64,000 nt of DNA from Streptomyces albidus (ex Kaewkla and Franco 2022) (GTDB taxonomy: Bacteria; Actinomycetota; Actinomycetes; Streptomycetales; Streptomycetaceae), in the NCBI RefSeq assembly GCF_013870515.1, contig NZ_JACBXA010000003.1, forward strand, positions 50,469-114,468, written 5' to 3'. The position numbers and the translations under genes are program-made. The notes under the pieces were generated by a model, which was not told the origin of the DNA, searched no databases, and saw only the letters and a program-made list of their open reading frames with translations. Position 1 is the first letter of the stretch. Each line of letters starts with the position of its first letter. Positions 16,889 to 25,863 of the stretch are shown here, in pieces.

Positions 16889-19027
16889 TCAAACACGCTG
16901 AGTTCCCTCCCCCGCCAGCAGGACGCGATCGGGCCGGATCGGCAGGCTCCGATGGCGTACACCGGTTGCGTGCCACACGGCGTTGGCTATCGCCGCCGCG
17001 GCGCCCACGATGCCGATCTCGCCGATGCCTTTGATCCCGACCGGGTCGTCCGGGTCCGGGTCGTCCACCCAGCCCGCCTCGACGTGCGGGACGTCGGCGT
17101 TCGCGGCGACGTGATAGCCCGCGAAGTCGGCACCGACGTTGCCCCCTGAGGACTGGTCCCTGACCGCTTCCTCGTGCAGGGCCATGGAGATGCCCCAGGT
17201 CATCCCGCCGACGAACTGGCCGCGCGCTGTCAGCGGGTTGACGATCCGGCCCGCCGCGAAGATGCCGAGCATCCGCTGCACACGTACTTCGCCGGTTGCC
17301 GTGTCCACGGACACCTCGGCGAACTGCGCGCCGAACGAGTGCCGTTCGGTGGCCGCGAGAGCCCCGATGGCCGCGGAGGTGTCCGAGCGCGCGGTGATTC
17401 CCTCCGGCGGAATGCTGCCGCCCAGGGCCAGTTGCTCCCGCAGATCACGTGCGGCGGCCGTCACCGCCCACCCCCACGAGCGGGTGCCCATCGAACCGCC
17501 GGCGATCATCGCCTGGCCGAAGTCGCTGTCCCCGATCCGTACGCGCACCTGATCGGTGGCCACGTCGAGCGCTTCGGCGGCGATGAGGGTCAGGGCGGTC
17601 CGCGCGCCGGTTCCGACGTCCGACGCGGTGATCCGCACGGTGAACGTGCCGTCCGCCTCCGCCGTCACTGCCGCCGTGGACGGGATTGCTCGCGCGGGGA
17701 ACGAGGCAGCGGCCGTGCCGGTTCCGATGAGCCGGTGCCCCTCACGGCGCATGCCCGGGCGCGGGTCCCGGTCGGCCCAGCCGAACCTGCGGGCACCCTC
17801 GCTGAAGCAGGCCAGCAGGTTGCGGCTGCTGAAGGGCAGTCCTGACACGGGGCCGGTCTCGGGATCGTTGCGTGCTCGCAGCTCGATCGGGTCGATGCCG
17901 CACTTCTCGGCGAGTTCGTCGAGCGCCGATTCCAGCGCGAACGAACCTGGTGCCTCGCCCGGCGCACGCATGAAGGTCGGGGTCGGCACATCGAGCCGCA
18001 CGACCCGGTTGGCAGTGCGGTGAGCGGGGGCGTCGTACATCACCCGTGCCACCCCGGCACTCGCTTCGACGAATTCGTGGACGGTCGAGGTGAGGCTGAG
18101 GGAGTCGTGCTCCAGCGCGCGCAGCCGCCCGTCGGCGTCCGCACCGAGCCTGATCCGCTGCGTCGTGGGGCTCCGGTAACCGATGAGCGAGAACATCTGC
18201 CGACGGGTCAGCACGACCCGCACCGGGCGCTGGAGCACGGTCGCCGCCATCACTGCCGCCACCTGGTGCGCGCGCACCCCCTTGGAGCCGAAGGCGCCGC
18301 CGACGTGCTCCGACCGGACCCGGACCGAGGACGGGTCGAGCGAGAACAGCTTCGCCAGCTCGTTCACGATCCACGTGCTGCCCTGGTTCGAGTCGACGAC
18401 CTCGAGACGGCCGCCCTCCCAGCGGGCCGTCGCCGCGTGCGGCTCCATGGGATTGTGGTGTTCCTCCGGCGTCGTGTACTCCTCGTCCACGACGACGGCG
18501 GACGCGGCGAGTTCGGCCTCCAGGTCCCCCTTCTCCTCCACGTCCTGCCCCTGGGGGCCACCGGAGGCGTAGGCGTCAGGACGCCCGGCGGAGAACGCGA
18601 TGTCGTGCGGCTCCTCTTCGTACTCCACCACCAGCGCCTCGGCCGCCTCCCGGGCCTGCTCGGACGTCTCGGCGACGACGAGCGCCACCGGCCAGCCCCT
18701 GTGCGGCACACGGTCGTTCTGGAAGACGGCGGCGGTCGGGTCCGGAACTCCCAGCAGGCCGACGTAGTCGGTGTCCACGTGCGGTGCGTTCCCGTGATGC
18801 AGGACGGCGAGCACGCCGGGCATCGCGAGGACGGGCCCGGTCTCGACCGAGCGGATGCGCCCGCGGGTCACGGTGGACAACGCCAGCCAGCCGTGGGCGA
18901 GTTCAGCGAACGGGACGTCCCCGGCGTAGCGGGCGGCTCCCGTGACCTTCTCCGGTCCCTCGACGCGAGTGTGCGGAGCGCCGTGGGAGCCCTTGACGGA
19001 CGTGGTTCCGGTCGTCGCGGTGGTCAT
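16889..19027 (-). CDS. Molybdenum hydroxylase, molybdopterin-binding large subunit (xanthine dehydrogenase/PaoC family)
   Basis: The 712-residue subunit carries the a/b-hammerhead start (VTGAARYAGDVPF), the cofactor-binding GGAFGSKG, a second binding run SMGTRSWG, and the active-site glutamate in KGIGEIG near the C-terminus. Molybdenum hydroxylases of this family oxidise aldehydes or N-heterocycles with water as oxygen donor. The ATG at 19027 overlaps the FAD-subunit stop, matching the 2Fe-2S, FAD, Mo gene order of PaoABC. There is no Tat signal here or on the small subunit, so a cytoplasmic enzyme is more likely. Cofactor-maturation genes (PaoD/XdhC) are not nearby. Confidence 0.92.
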   Translation of the reverse strand: MTTATTGTTSVKGSHGAPHTRVEGPEKVTGAARYAGDVPFAELAHGWLALSTVTRGRIRSVETGPVLAMPGVLAVLHHGNAPHVDTDYVGLLGVPDPTAAVFQNDRVPHRGWPVALVVAETSEQAREAAEALVVEYEEEPHDIAFSAGRPDAYASGGPQGQDVEEKGDLEAELAASAVVVDEEYTTPEEHHNPMEPHAATARWEGGRLEVVDSNQGSTWIVNELAKLFSLDPSSVRVRSEHVGGAFGSKGVRAHQVAAVMAATVLQRPVRVVLTRRQMFSLIGYRSPTTQRIRLGADADGRLRALEHDSLSLTSTVHEFVEASAGVARVMYDAPAHRTANRVVRLDVPTPTFMRAPGEAPGSFALESALDELAEKCGIDPIELRARNDPETGPVSGLPFSSRNLLACFSEGARRFGWADRDPRPGMRREGHRLIGTGTAAASFPARAIPSTAAVTAEADGTFTVRITASDVGTGARTALTLIAAEALDVATDQVRVRIGDSDFGQAMIAGGSMGTRSWGWAVTAAARDLREQLALGGSIPPEGITARSDTSAAIGALAATERHSFGAQFAEVSVDTATGEVRVQRMLGIFAAGRIVNPLTARGQFVGGMTWGISMALHEEAVRDQSSGGNVGADFAGYHVAANADVPHVEAGWVDDPDPDDPVGIKGIGEIGIVGAAAAIANAVWHATGVRHRSLPIRPDRVLLAGEGTQRV

Positions 19028-20034
19028 CGGGCAGTCTCCTCGCGCAGTTCGGTCAGCACGGCGACCACCAGGTTGTGCATCAGGGTCACCTTGTATCCGT
19101 TCTCGGGCAGCGGCTGCGCGGCCGCGAGTTCGGCGTCCGCGGCGGCGGCGAAGGTGTCCGCGTCGGCCGGTGCCCCGATCAGGGCCCGCTCGGCTTCGCG
19201 GGCCCGCCACGGGCGGGACGCGACGGCCCCGAAGGCCAGGCGCACATCGTGCACGGCGCCGTCCCTGACATCGAGCGCGGCGGCGACGGAACCGATCGCG
19301 AACGCGTATGAGGCGCGCTCACGGACCTTCCGGTAGCGCGAGCGCGCGGAGACCGGTGCAGGGGGCAGGGTGACGCCGGTGATCAGCGCTCCTGGCGGAA
19401 GGGCGGTCTCCAGATGCGGGGTGTCACCCACGGGCCTGTAGAAATCGGCGATCGGCAACTCTCCCCCGGAGGTGGCACCCTCAGGCCCGTCCGCCGTTTC
19501 GTACGAGACGACGGCGTCGAAGGCAGCCAGCGCCACACCCATGTCCGAGGGGTGTACGGCCACGCAGTGTTCGGAGGCGCCCAGGATCGCGTGATTGCGG
19601 TGCTCGCCCTCGATCGCCGGGCAGCCACTGCCGGGGGCGCGCTTGTTGCACGGCTGGGTCACGTCGGTGAAGTACCCGCAGCGGGTGCGCTGGAGCAGAT
19701 TCCCGCCGACCGTGGCCATGTTGCGCAGCTGTCCCGAGGCGCCGGCCAGCACCGCTTGCGCCAACGCCGGGTAACGGCGCCGGACTTCGGGGTGGGCGGC
19801 CAGATCGCTGTTGGTGACGGTCGCTCCGATGCGCAGGCCGCCGCCCTCTGTCGATTCGATCTGTCCGAGGGGCAGTCCGCTGATGTCGACCAGCTGGGCG
19901 GGCCGCTCGACGCCGATCTTCATCAGGTCGACGAGGTTGGTGCCGCCGCCCAGGAAGCGCGCCTCCGGATCGGCTCCGAGTTGCGCGACCGCGCCGGAGA
20001 CGTCGACGGCGCGCTGGTAGCCGAACTCCCTCAT
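19024..20034 (-). CDS. Molybdenum hydroxylase, FAD-binding subunit with extra Fe-S motif (PaoB-like)
   Basis: The 336-residue subunit has the FAD-binding sequence FLGGGTNLVDLMK and NMATVGGNLLQR of the CO-dehydrogenase flavoprotein family. It also has a cysteine-rich insertion, RCGYFTDVTQPCNKRAPGSGC, cited here by key residues Cys, Cys and Cys. In PaoB-type subunits this insertion binds a [4Fe-4S] cluster that ordinary xanthine dehydrogenases lack. It passes electrons from the molybdenum site to the acceptor. ATGA overlaps at both ends with the neighbouring subunit genes show tight translational coupling. Confidence 0.92.
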   Translation of the reverse strand: MREFGYQRAVDVSGAVAQLGADPEARFLGGGTNLVDLMKIGVERPAQLVDISGLPLGQIESTEGGGLRIGATVTNSDLAAHPEVRRRYPALAQAVLAGASGQLRNMATVGGNLLQRTRCGYFTDVTQPCNKRAPGSGCPAIEGEHRNHAILGASEHCVAVHPSDMGVALAAFDAVVSYETADGPEGATSGGELPIADFYRPVGDTPHLETALPPGALITGVTLPPAPVSARSRYRKVRERASYAFAIGSVAAALDVRDGAVHDVRLAFGAVASRPWRAREAERALIGAPADADTFAAAADAELAAAQPLPENGYKVTLMHNLVVAVLTELREETAR

Positions 20035-20609
20035 GCCGCAGCCTCCTTGCCGGCCTTCCCGGCCCTGTTCCCGGCCTTGTTCCCGGCAGCGGCCGCCTCG
20101 GTGACGGCCTCGACGATCTGCACGTAAGCGCCGCAGCGGCAGAGGTTGCCGCTCATCCGTTCCCGGATCTCGTCGGCGGTCAGCGGTGCCGGTGCCGCAT
20201 CGGGCCGTAGGTCGTCGCTGACGGCGCTGGGCCAGCCCGCCGCGTGCTCCTCGATCATGGCGACGGCCGAACAGATCTGGCCCGGTGTGCAGTAGCCGCA
20301 CTGGTAGCCGTCGAGGTCGAGGAACGCCTGCTGCACAGGATGCAGCCGTTCGCCTTCGGCTATTCCTTCGATGGTGGTGATGTCGCGTCCTTCGGCAGAC
20401 ACCGCGAGTTGAAGGCAGGAGACAGCCCGCTGCCCGTCGAGCAGGACGGTGCAGGCACCGCACTGCCCCTGGTCGCAGCCCTTCTTGGTGCCGGTCAGAT
20501 CGAGACGCTCACGCAGTGCGTCGAGCAAGGTGGTGCGGTGGTCGACGGACAGCGTGTGCTTCTCGCCGTTGATGTTCAAGGTGATGGCGCTGGACGTCGA
20601 TGGGTCCAT
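20031..20609 (-). CDS. Molybdenum hydroxylase, [2Fe-2S] subunit (PaoA-like)
   Basis: The 192-residue subunit has two clusters: a plant-ferredoxin-type motif [16 protein letters not shown] followed by a fourth Cys, and the second CGYCTPGQ with [11 protein letters not shown]. It relays electrons from the molybdenum centre to the FAD subunit. The ATG at 20609 is preceded by AGAAGG; longer upstream frames would start in the operator region and are not supported. The N-terminus shows no Tat signal, unlike periplasmic PaoA. The C-terminal Ala/Gly/Lys repeat-like tail is probably disordered. Confidence 0.92.
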   Translation of the reverse strand: MDPSTSSAITLNINGEKHTLSVDHRTTLLDALRERLDLTGTKKGCDQGQCGACTVLLDGQRAVSCLQLAVSAEGRDITTIEGIAEGERLHPVQQAFLDLDGYQCGYCTPGQICSAVAMIEEHAAGWPSAVSDDLRPDAAPAPLTADEIRERMSGNLCRCGAYVQIVEAVTEAAAAGNKAGNRAGKAGKEAAA

Positions 20610-20769
20610 GCTCAGCCTTCTTTCGCGTATCGGAGCGCGTGGCGGACGACCGGGCCGGCAGAGGAACGATGACGGGACCGTACAGCTCGTACGTGGCGAC
20701 CGCGGCTGCGAGATGTGCAGGATGCGAGGGGAACGCCGAGCGCGACGGGCCGCTATGGTGGACTCAACC

Positions 20770-20811
20770 GGACAGCTGTCCGTTACCGGGGAACGTACCG
20801 GACAGTTGTCC
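20770..20811. promoter_or_regulatory. Twin palindromic operator for the divergent TetR/oxidoreductase genes
   Basis: Two 12-base palindromes lie in the divergent promoter region: GGACAGCTGTCC (20770-20781, perfect) and GGACAGTTGTCC (20800-20811, one central mismatch). Both are preceded by ACC. Their centres are 30 bases apart, close to three helical turns, so two dimers would bind on the same face. The TetR gene next door is the obvious binder; regulation of both the oxidoreductase genes and itself is inference. Confidence 0.7.
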
Positions 20812-20856
20812 ACTTTGGCAACCATGGGTTCTGGCACGGCCCCGTGAGGAGGACGA

Positions 20857-21435
20857 GTGCACCAGAGGAAAGACGCGCCTGTGCGCTCGGACGCGCAAAG
20901 GAACCGCGAGCGCATCCTCGAGGTGGCACTGGCAGAGCTCACGCACTCCGCGAACGTCCCGCTGAGCACGATCGCCAAGAAGGCGGGCGTCGGACAGGCC
21001 ACGTTCTACCGCAACTTCCCCAGCCGCGAGGCGCTCGTGCTGGAGGTCTACCGCCACGAGATGCGGCAAGTTGCCGACGCCGCGACTCAGTTGGCCGAGA
21101 CGCGCGAACCGGACCGCGCCCTGCGGGAGTGGATGGACTACCTCGCCCGGTTCGCCATGGCCAAGGCCGGCCTGGCAGACGCGATCCGCCAGGCCACCAG
21201 TGCGCCCGGAAACGCGGAGAAGCCGGGCCACGGTCCGGTGACGTCCGCCGCCGAACTCCTGCTCCGTGCCAACGAGGAGGCCGGCACCATTCGCCCTGGA
21301 GTCACCGGGGACGACTTCCTCCTCGCCATCGCGGGACTCTGGCAGATCGACCCCCTCGGTGACTGGCAACCACGCGTCAACCGGCTCCTCGACCTCGTCA
21401 TGGACGGGCTGCGCGCGGGAGCGCCCGGAGCATGA
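20857..21435 (+). CDS. TetR-family transcriptional regulator
   Basis: The 192-residue regulator has an N-terminal helix-turn-helix: RERILEVALAEL, then LSTIAKKAGVGQATFYRNFPSREAL, described here by its key GVGQATFYRNF motif. The helical C-terminal domain would bind a ligand. GTG start with GAGGAGG a few bases upstream. It is divergent from the molybdenum-hydroxylase genes with a twin palindromic operator between them, so it probably represses that operon and itself until a substrate or product binds. Confidence 0.9.
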   Translation: MHQRKDAPVRSDAQRNRERILEVALAELTHSANVPLSTIAKKAGVGQATFYRNFPSREALVLEVYRHEMRQVADAATQLAETREPDRALREWMDYLARFAMAKAGLADAIRQATSAPGNAEKPGHGPVTSAAELLLRANEEAGTIRPGVTGDDFLLAIAGLWQIDPLGDWQPRVNRLLDLVMDGLRAGAPGA

Positions 21436-21686
21436 ACGCGATCATGTCCGCCGATGATCCGCCCCCGCTGACGGACTTGCCGTGGCGCGTCTGCCGTCGG
21501 GTCAGCTGCCCCCGAGCCCCGCACCCCCTGCAGCGACGGCTCACGTGGACGACCGGGCTCAACGCGCACAACGACCTCACAGGGATGGCCTGTTCAGTGG
21601 CCGCGACCGCTGGATGCTTGCTTCCAAGGGGTCATGTTCTATGGGGTCTGCCCTCAGCGTGGGGGAGGCTTGAGTGGGAAGTGCCG

Positions 21687-22061
21687 CTATACCCGGGCGA
21701 GTTCCGCGAGCAGGGCGAGGGAGTTGCTCCATGCCATGGCGCTCGTGGCGGCGTCGTCCAAGGCGCCGCTCTCGGTGATCCGTACCAAGGTCGCCTCGGC
21801 CTGGGGAGCGAGGGTGATCTCGACCAGGTCTCCAGGTTCCGGCAGCCAGCGGAACGCGAAGCGACGACGAGGCTCCACGGCCTCCACTCGTGCGGCAAAG
21901 CCACCGTGTTCGTCCCAGCGCAGGTGCATCTCACCCCCCGGCACCAGGTCGATGTCGGCACCCCCGAATGCATACCACTGCTGGAAGAACCCCGGCTCGG
22001 TGACCAATCGCCAGACACGGTCAAGGGCAGCCGGGACGAGGGCCTCTTCGGAGATTTCCAT
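21687..22061 (-). CDS. SRPBCC/AHSA1-like ligand-binding protein
   Basis: The 124-residue protein has the START-like fold signature of the AHSA1 subgroup: IPAALDRVWRLVTEP-type N-terminus, GFFQQWYAFGG, a GGEMHLRWDEHGG strand pair and RRFAFRWLPEPG. Members bind hydrophobic ligands or act with chaperones; no function can be assigned. An upstream ATG at 22172 would add 37 residues unlike the family, so the start at 22061 is preferred, though its ribosome-binding site is weak. Confidence 0.75.
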   Translation of the reverse strand: MEISEEALVPAALDRVWRLVTEPGFFQQWYAFGGADIDLVPGGEMHLRWDEHGGFAARVEAVEPRRRFAFRWLPEPGDLVEITLAPQAEATLVRITESGALDDAATSAMAWSNSLALLAELARV

Positions 22062-22229
22062 GCTGCGACCGTATCCGGGCTCCGGATCCAAGCAGCGAAA
22101 GCTCGGGCAGAAGCAATCATCCAGGTGCACAAGCTCCGTGACGGGGAGCCGGGCACCGGCGAGCGAGTTCATGCCGAGGCTCGAAAGGTCCAGCGGGTCC
22201 GGCAGGCCCGTCAGTCCCGGCCGGGACGC

Positions 22230-22961
22230 CTAGCCCGATGATGAACTGTCGCCTGCCAGGGCGGAGAGCAGCGCTTCGTCCCCCTCCGTGATCCGGTGCG
22301 CGACGACGGACAGCCGCTCGTGGTGGGCGCGTGCGTGATCCCGGATCACCGTGAACGCCTCGTCCATCGGGATCTGCAGACGCGCGGACAGCACCCCCTT
22401 GGCCTGCTCGATCGTGACCCGGCTGGTCAAAGCATTCTGCATCTGGCCTGCGAGGATCTCGCTCTCCCGGAGGCTGCGCTGGGACAGGATGCTGAGGGTG
22501 GAGATGTCCGCCAGGGCCTGACCGAGGTGCATGTCGGCGTCGCTCAGCGCGCGTGACTCGCTGTGGAAGAGGTTCAGCGTGCCGATGATCTCGCCGCGCA
22601 GGCGCAGCGGGAGCGCGTGGAGCGAGGTGAAGCCGGCTTCGCGTGCGGCCTCTCTGAGACGCGGCCAACGCGCCGTGTCGAGATCGGCGTTGATCACTTG
22701 TTGCCCGGTGTGGAAACACTCCACGCTGGGCCCTGCCTCGGTCTGCGACTCGAACATGTCCAGGAGCCGGGCATGTTCCGAAGAGGCCGCGGCCGAGCGC
22801 AGCCGGCCGTGCTGGTCGCCCAGCATGAGCCCCGCGGCTTGCACGTCGAGCAGCTCCACGCATCGGTGGGCCAGGGTGTGCAGGAGGTCTATGACGTCGA
22901 AATCGTCGACGAGAGTGTCCGCCAACTCCACGAACACCGTGACCAGTCGTTGTTCACGCAT
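22230..22961 (-). CDS. GAF and ANTAR domain regulator
   Basis: The 243-residue protein has a GAF sensor domain (about 15-165) and a C-terminal ANTAR domain (about 175-235: LTSRVTIEQAKGVLSARL). ANTAR domains bind paired RNA hairpins and prevent transcription termination; GAF domains sense small ligands. The ATG at 22961 follows GGAGGAAG by about 8 bases; the ATG at 23024 is less likely. A second GAF-ANTAR gene lies just upstream on the same strand. Confidence 0.88.
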   Translation of the reverse strand: MREQRLVTVFVELADTLVDDFDVIDLLHTLAHRCVELLDVQAAGLMLGDQHGRLRSAAASSEHARLLDMFESQTEAGPSVECFHTGQQVINADLDTARWPRLREAAREAGFTSLHALPLRLRGEIIGTLNLFHSESRALSDADMHLGQALADISTLSILSQRSLRESEILAGQMQNALTSRVTIEQAKGVLSARLQIPMDEAFTVIRDHARAHHERLSVVAHRITEGDEALLSALAGDSSSSG

Positions 22962-23046
22962 CGTGAGTCTTCCTCCAGTCGTGCGCCCCGCCACCGGCGG
23001 CAAGAGTAGCCATTTTTTGTCCATTGGCCGGTATGGGTCGAGTTCG

Positions 23047-23712
23047 TCATAGGCAGTCGTTGAAGTCCAGCCGCTTCGCCACGACGTCAGCAGCGACGTC
23101 GTCGATGGGGCGGTCGCTGCCGAAGGCGTAGCCCCGCAGGCGGATGAGTGCCTCGTCCAGACCGACGCCCAGTTGCTCGGCGATCATCCCGGTGGCCTGG
23201 TGCACCGCGGTACGCAGCACGACGAACTCGCCGCCAAGGCCCAGCCGTAGCAGCAGTGAGGTCAGGGCGTCGGCGAGGACCAGCACGTCACCGATTTGAG
23301 CGGTGCTCATCGAACCGGGCGAATCACGGTACAGCTCCAGCACACCCAGACCGATCGCCCCGATCCGCAGAGGGAACGCGAACACCGCGCGCACCCCGAG
23401 CTCGCCGACCGCGCTGGCGAAGGCCGGCCAGCGGGGTATCGGCATGTTGAAGAGATCCGGTTCGAGCACGAGAACGCCGTGCCGCGCGGCGTCGACGGAG
23501 GGGCCCTCCCCCAGCGTCAACTGGAGGCTTGCCAAAGCGGTGTTGGTCGCGCCACTGGACCAGATGCTCTCCGGGGTCCCCGTCGTACTGGTGACGACCG
23601 CGCCGAGACCGCTCACGCCCGCCACGGTCGCCGCCTCGTCGGCTAGTGCCCCGATCAGGTCGTCGTTCGCGGTGATCCGCGCCAAGACTGCCGCCATGCG
23701 CTCACTGGCCAC
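23047..23712 (-). CDS. GAF and ANTAR domain regulator
   Basis: The 221-residue protein has an N-terminal GAF-like domain (VSGLGAVVTSTTGTPESIW and FAFPLRIGAIGLGVLELY) and a C-terminal ANTAR domain (TAVHQATGMIAEQLGVGLDEAL). It is probably a ligand-responsive RNA-binding antiterminator. The start is uncertain: GTG at 23712 has GAGAAG upstream; ATG at 23697 is also possible; the long frame to 23898 begins with non-family sequence. It is paired in tandem with the GAF-ANTAR gene downstream, 85 bases apart. Confidence 0.85.
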   Translation of the reverse strand: MASERMAAVLARITANDDLIGALADEAATVAGVSGLGAVVTSTTGTPESIWSSGATNTALASLQLTLGEGPSVDAARHGVLVLEPDLFNMPIPRWPAFASAVGELGVRAVFAFPLRIGAIGLGVLELYRDSPGSMSTAQIGDVLVLADALTSLLLRLGLGGEFVVLRTAVHQATGMIAEQLGVGLDEALIRLRGYAFGSDRPIDDVAADVVAKRLDFNDCL

Positions 23713-24057
23713 TATCGCTCGCTTCTCGCCGACTTCCTGGTTGGGCCTCGTCGTCCCGGACCTCCACAGGCCGGGCCCACCGGGGCCGCTTGTCGGCAAC
23801 GGCTCCCGCGATGTGGTTGGGTCCTGGTTCGGTCCTGCTCTCTGTGGGCCAATGATCTTGGCCGTCACTCGGCGGCACGACCGTCCAGTCCCGGCCATCT
23901 TAGTGCTCTCGGCCCCTGACCGGGGGTGTCCGTTCGCTGAGGGAGGCAGATGGGGTGAACCAAGTGCCGTTCGACGGCGGATTCGGGCTTGAGGCCCGGG
24001 CCGGCCAGGGGGCGGGATTCGGGGAACGCCCTGCGCCGCCCCGGTTGCGGACAGGGC
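23713..24057. other. 345-base intergenic region
   Basis: No gene seen between the GAF-ANTAR gene and the 3' end of the PQQ-repeat protein gene, all on the minus strand. It should carry the promoter for the GAF-ANTAR gene. I did not find a pair of hairpins convincing enough to call an ANTAR target. Confidence 0.4.
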
Positions 24058-25518
24058 TCACTTGGGGCCGAAGGCGGCGCTGACGTAGGCCCCGAGACCG
24101 TCCTCGTAGTTGTCCGAAAGCGTCGACCACTGGAGATACAACCGGCCGTTCTCGTACAGCGGCCGTTCCACGTGAGTCGTCCTTGTGAAGCCGTGCTCGA
24201 CGTCCTCCCTGTCGTCAGGGTTCCGCAGGCGGAGCTCTTGCTCCTTGCCCTTCTCAACAGGATCGATCGCGACGATCTGACCGCCCGCGTCGTAGGTCGG
24301 CTTCTTGTACGCGATCAGCTTGCCGCCTTCCATCCGCAAGGGCTCGATGTGACGGTCCCTGCCGGCGCCCGACTTCCAGCCGGCCTTGCCCGTGTCGAGG
24401 TCGAAGGCCACAACGGCGTTGGTGGACGAGCCCTTGCCGGACTTGTGCTCCAGGGAGGGCAGGTAGACGTATCTGTCGTCGACGACCACGCTGAGGCAGG
24501 ACTCGATGTCGGTGCGGCACCCCGGGTTGTGCTTCTTGAGGGGGATGGTGGACGTCAGTTCGCGGTCCTCTCCGATCACCATCAGTTCGCGAGGACGCTG
24601 GACGACCATGGGATCGCTGGAGACCACCTGCGCGAACGTCTGCGCGCCGGGAATCCTGAACTCCCATGTCGGCTTCCCCGTCTCCGGGTCGAGCTTCTGA
24701 ACCCTGGAGTCGACGGATGCGACGACGTGGTCGCAGGTGACGACCGCCGTCAACTCCTCGCCACCCGTGAGACTTTCGTGCACGCACTCACTGTCCTTCT
24801 TGGCCTTCCACAGCAGAGTGCCGTCTGAGACCTTGTAGGCCGCCGTGCCCCGCCAGGCCCACCTGACCGCCACAACGTCCTGGCTGATGGTCACACCGGC
24901 CTTGCTGTCCGGCGCAGCCTGGCCGGCCCTCATCGTCTTCTGCCACTCCTTCTTGCCGGAGTTGACGTCGAAGACGACCAGCCTGGTGCACTCCGCCCGT
25001 GCATTGTGGGACTCCGTCATGAGCACTGCCGTCTTGCCGGCCGAGGAGATGTGTTCCGAGGCATTGCAGACCAGCCCGTCCAGGGGAAGTCTCCATTTCC
25101 GCTCACCGCTTTCCGGATCCACGCCGATGACGCCGAAGGTCGTCGTCCTGGCGTAGATCTCATCGGTGACCCAGGCGCCACGGAGGAACACCCCGGACTC
25201 CCCGGCGGGCACCTCAGGTGCCTTGATCTTGAAGAGTTCCCTGCCCTGACTCGCCGCGTCCTTCCCGCTGCCGTTCTCCTCGTCGCCGTAGACCATGAAG
25301 AAGCCAGCGGCTACGAGAGCTATGGCGACAGCGACCGCCGCGGCGACCAGGGCACGTGCCCTCCCGTTGCCCGCCTTGCCGTTGCCGCCGCCAACACCTT
25401 GCATGTCCTGGCCACTTGGAGACGGGGCGGCGGACGATGAAGCCTGCACGCTCGGCGTGGCCTCGGACGCTCCGGGTTCTCCCGCACTGGCCGACTGGCC
25501 GGGCGACGGCTGCGACAC
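24058..25518 (-). CDS. Membrane-anchored PQQ-like beta-propeller protein
   Basis: The 486-residue protein has a Ser/Pro/Ala/Gly-rich cytoplasmic N-terminus, one membrane helix (ALVAAAVAVAIALVAAGFF), and an extracellular domain of repeated WD-like PQQ-type blades such as VIGVDPESGERKW, VVFDVNSGKKEW, KLDPETGKPTW and AFDLDTGKAGW. There are no quinoprotein dehydrogenase cofactor residues that I can see, so binding or scaffolding is likelier than catalysis. GTG at 25518 has GAAGGG 7 bases upstream and is preferred over the start at 25554. Confidence 0.85.
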   Translation of the reverse strand: MSQPSPGQSASAGEPGASEATPSVQASSSAAPSPSGQDMQGVGGGNGKAGNGRARALVAAAVAVAIALVAAGFFMVYGDEENGSGKDAASQGRELFKIKAPEVPAGESGVFLRGAWVTDEIYARTTTFGVIGVDPESGERKWRLPLDGLVCNASEHISSAGKTAVLMTESHNARAECTRLVVFDVNSGKKEWQKTMRAGQAAPDSKAGVTISQDVVAVRWAWRGTAAYKVSDGTLLWKAKKDSECVHESLTGGEELTAVVTCDHVVASVDSRVQKLDPETGKPTWEFRIPGAQTFAQVVSSDPMVVQRPRELMVIGEDRELTSTIPLKKHNPGCRTDIESCLSVVVDDRYVYLPSLEHKSGKGSSTNAVVAFDLDTGKAGWKSGAGRDRHIEPLRMEGGKLIAYKKPTYDAGGQIVAIDPVEKGKEQELRLRNPDDREDVEHGFTRTTHVERPLYENGRLYLQWSTLSDNYEDGLGAYVSAAFGPK

Positions 25519-25863
25519 ATCGGTTCCCTTCGTCGATGAACGGACTCGGCCCAAACCCGCTCATCCCGTGGACTGGGAGAAGCCAGCAGGGGCCTGCCCT
25601 CGGCTGACGGCACTTCCTCTCCTGCCGGACACCTGAACCGCCGTTACGGTTCCAGACCCGGTCCAGCCGACTGCCCGTGTGAACGCCCGGTCGGAGCAGG
25701 GAAGTCGGGAGTCGGCCGCTCCCACTGGGCGGCGATGACCGGGCACTCGCGGATCACGCCACTGCCTGCGGGGACGGACCGGCTTCTGAGCTGACGCCGG
25801 CGATCCGGCATCGCGTACTCCCGCGTACTCCCCTCGTCTTCGCCCGCCTGTAAGGATGAACTC
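25519..25863. other. 345-base region between divergent genes
   Basis: Lies between the PQQ-repeat protein and the phosphotransferase, transcribed away from each other. It should hold both promoters; no clear consensus or palindrome was recognised. Confidence 0.4.
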
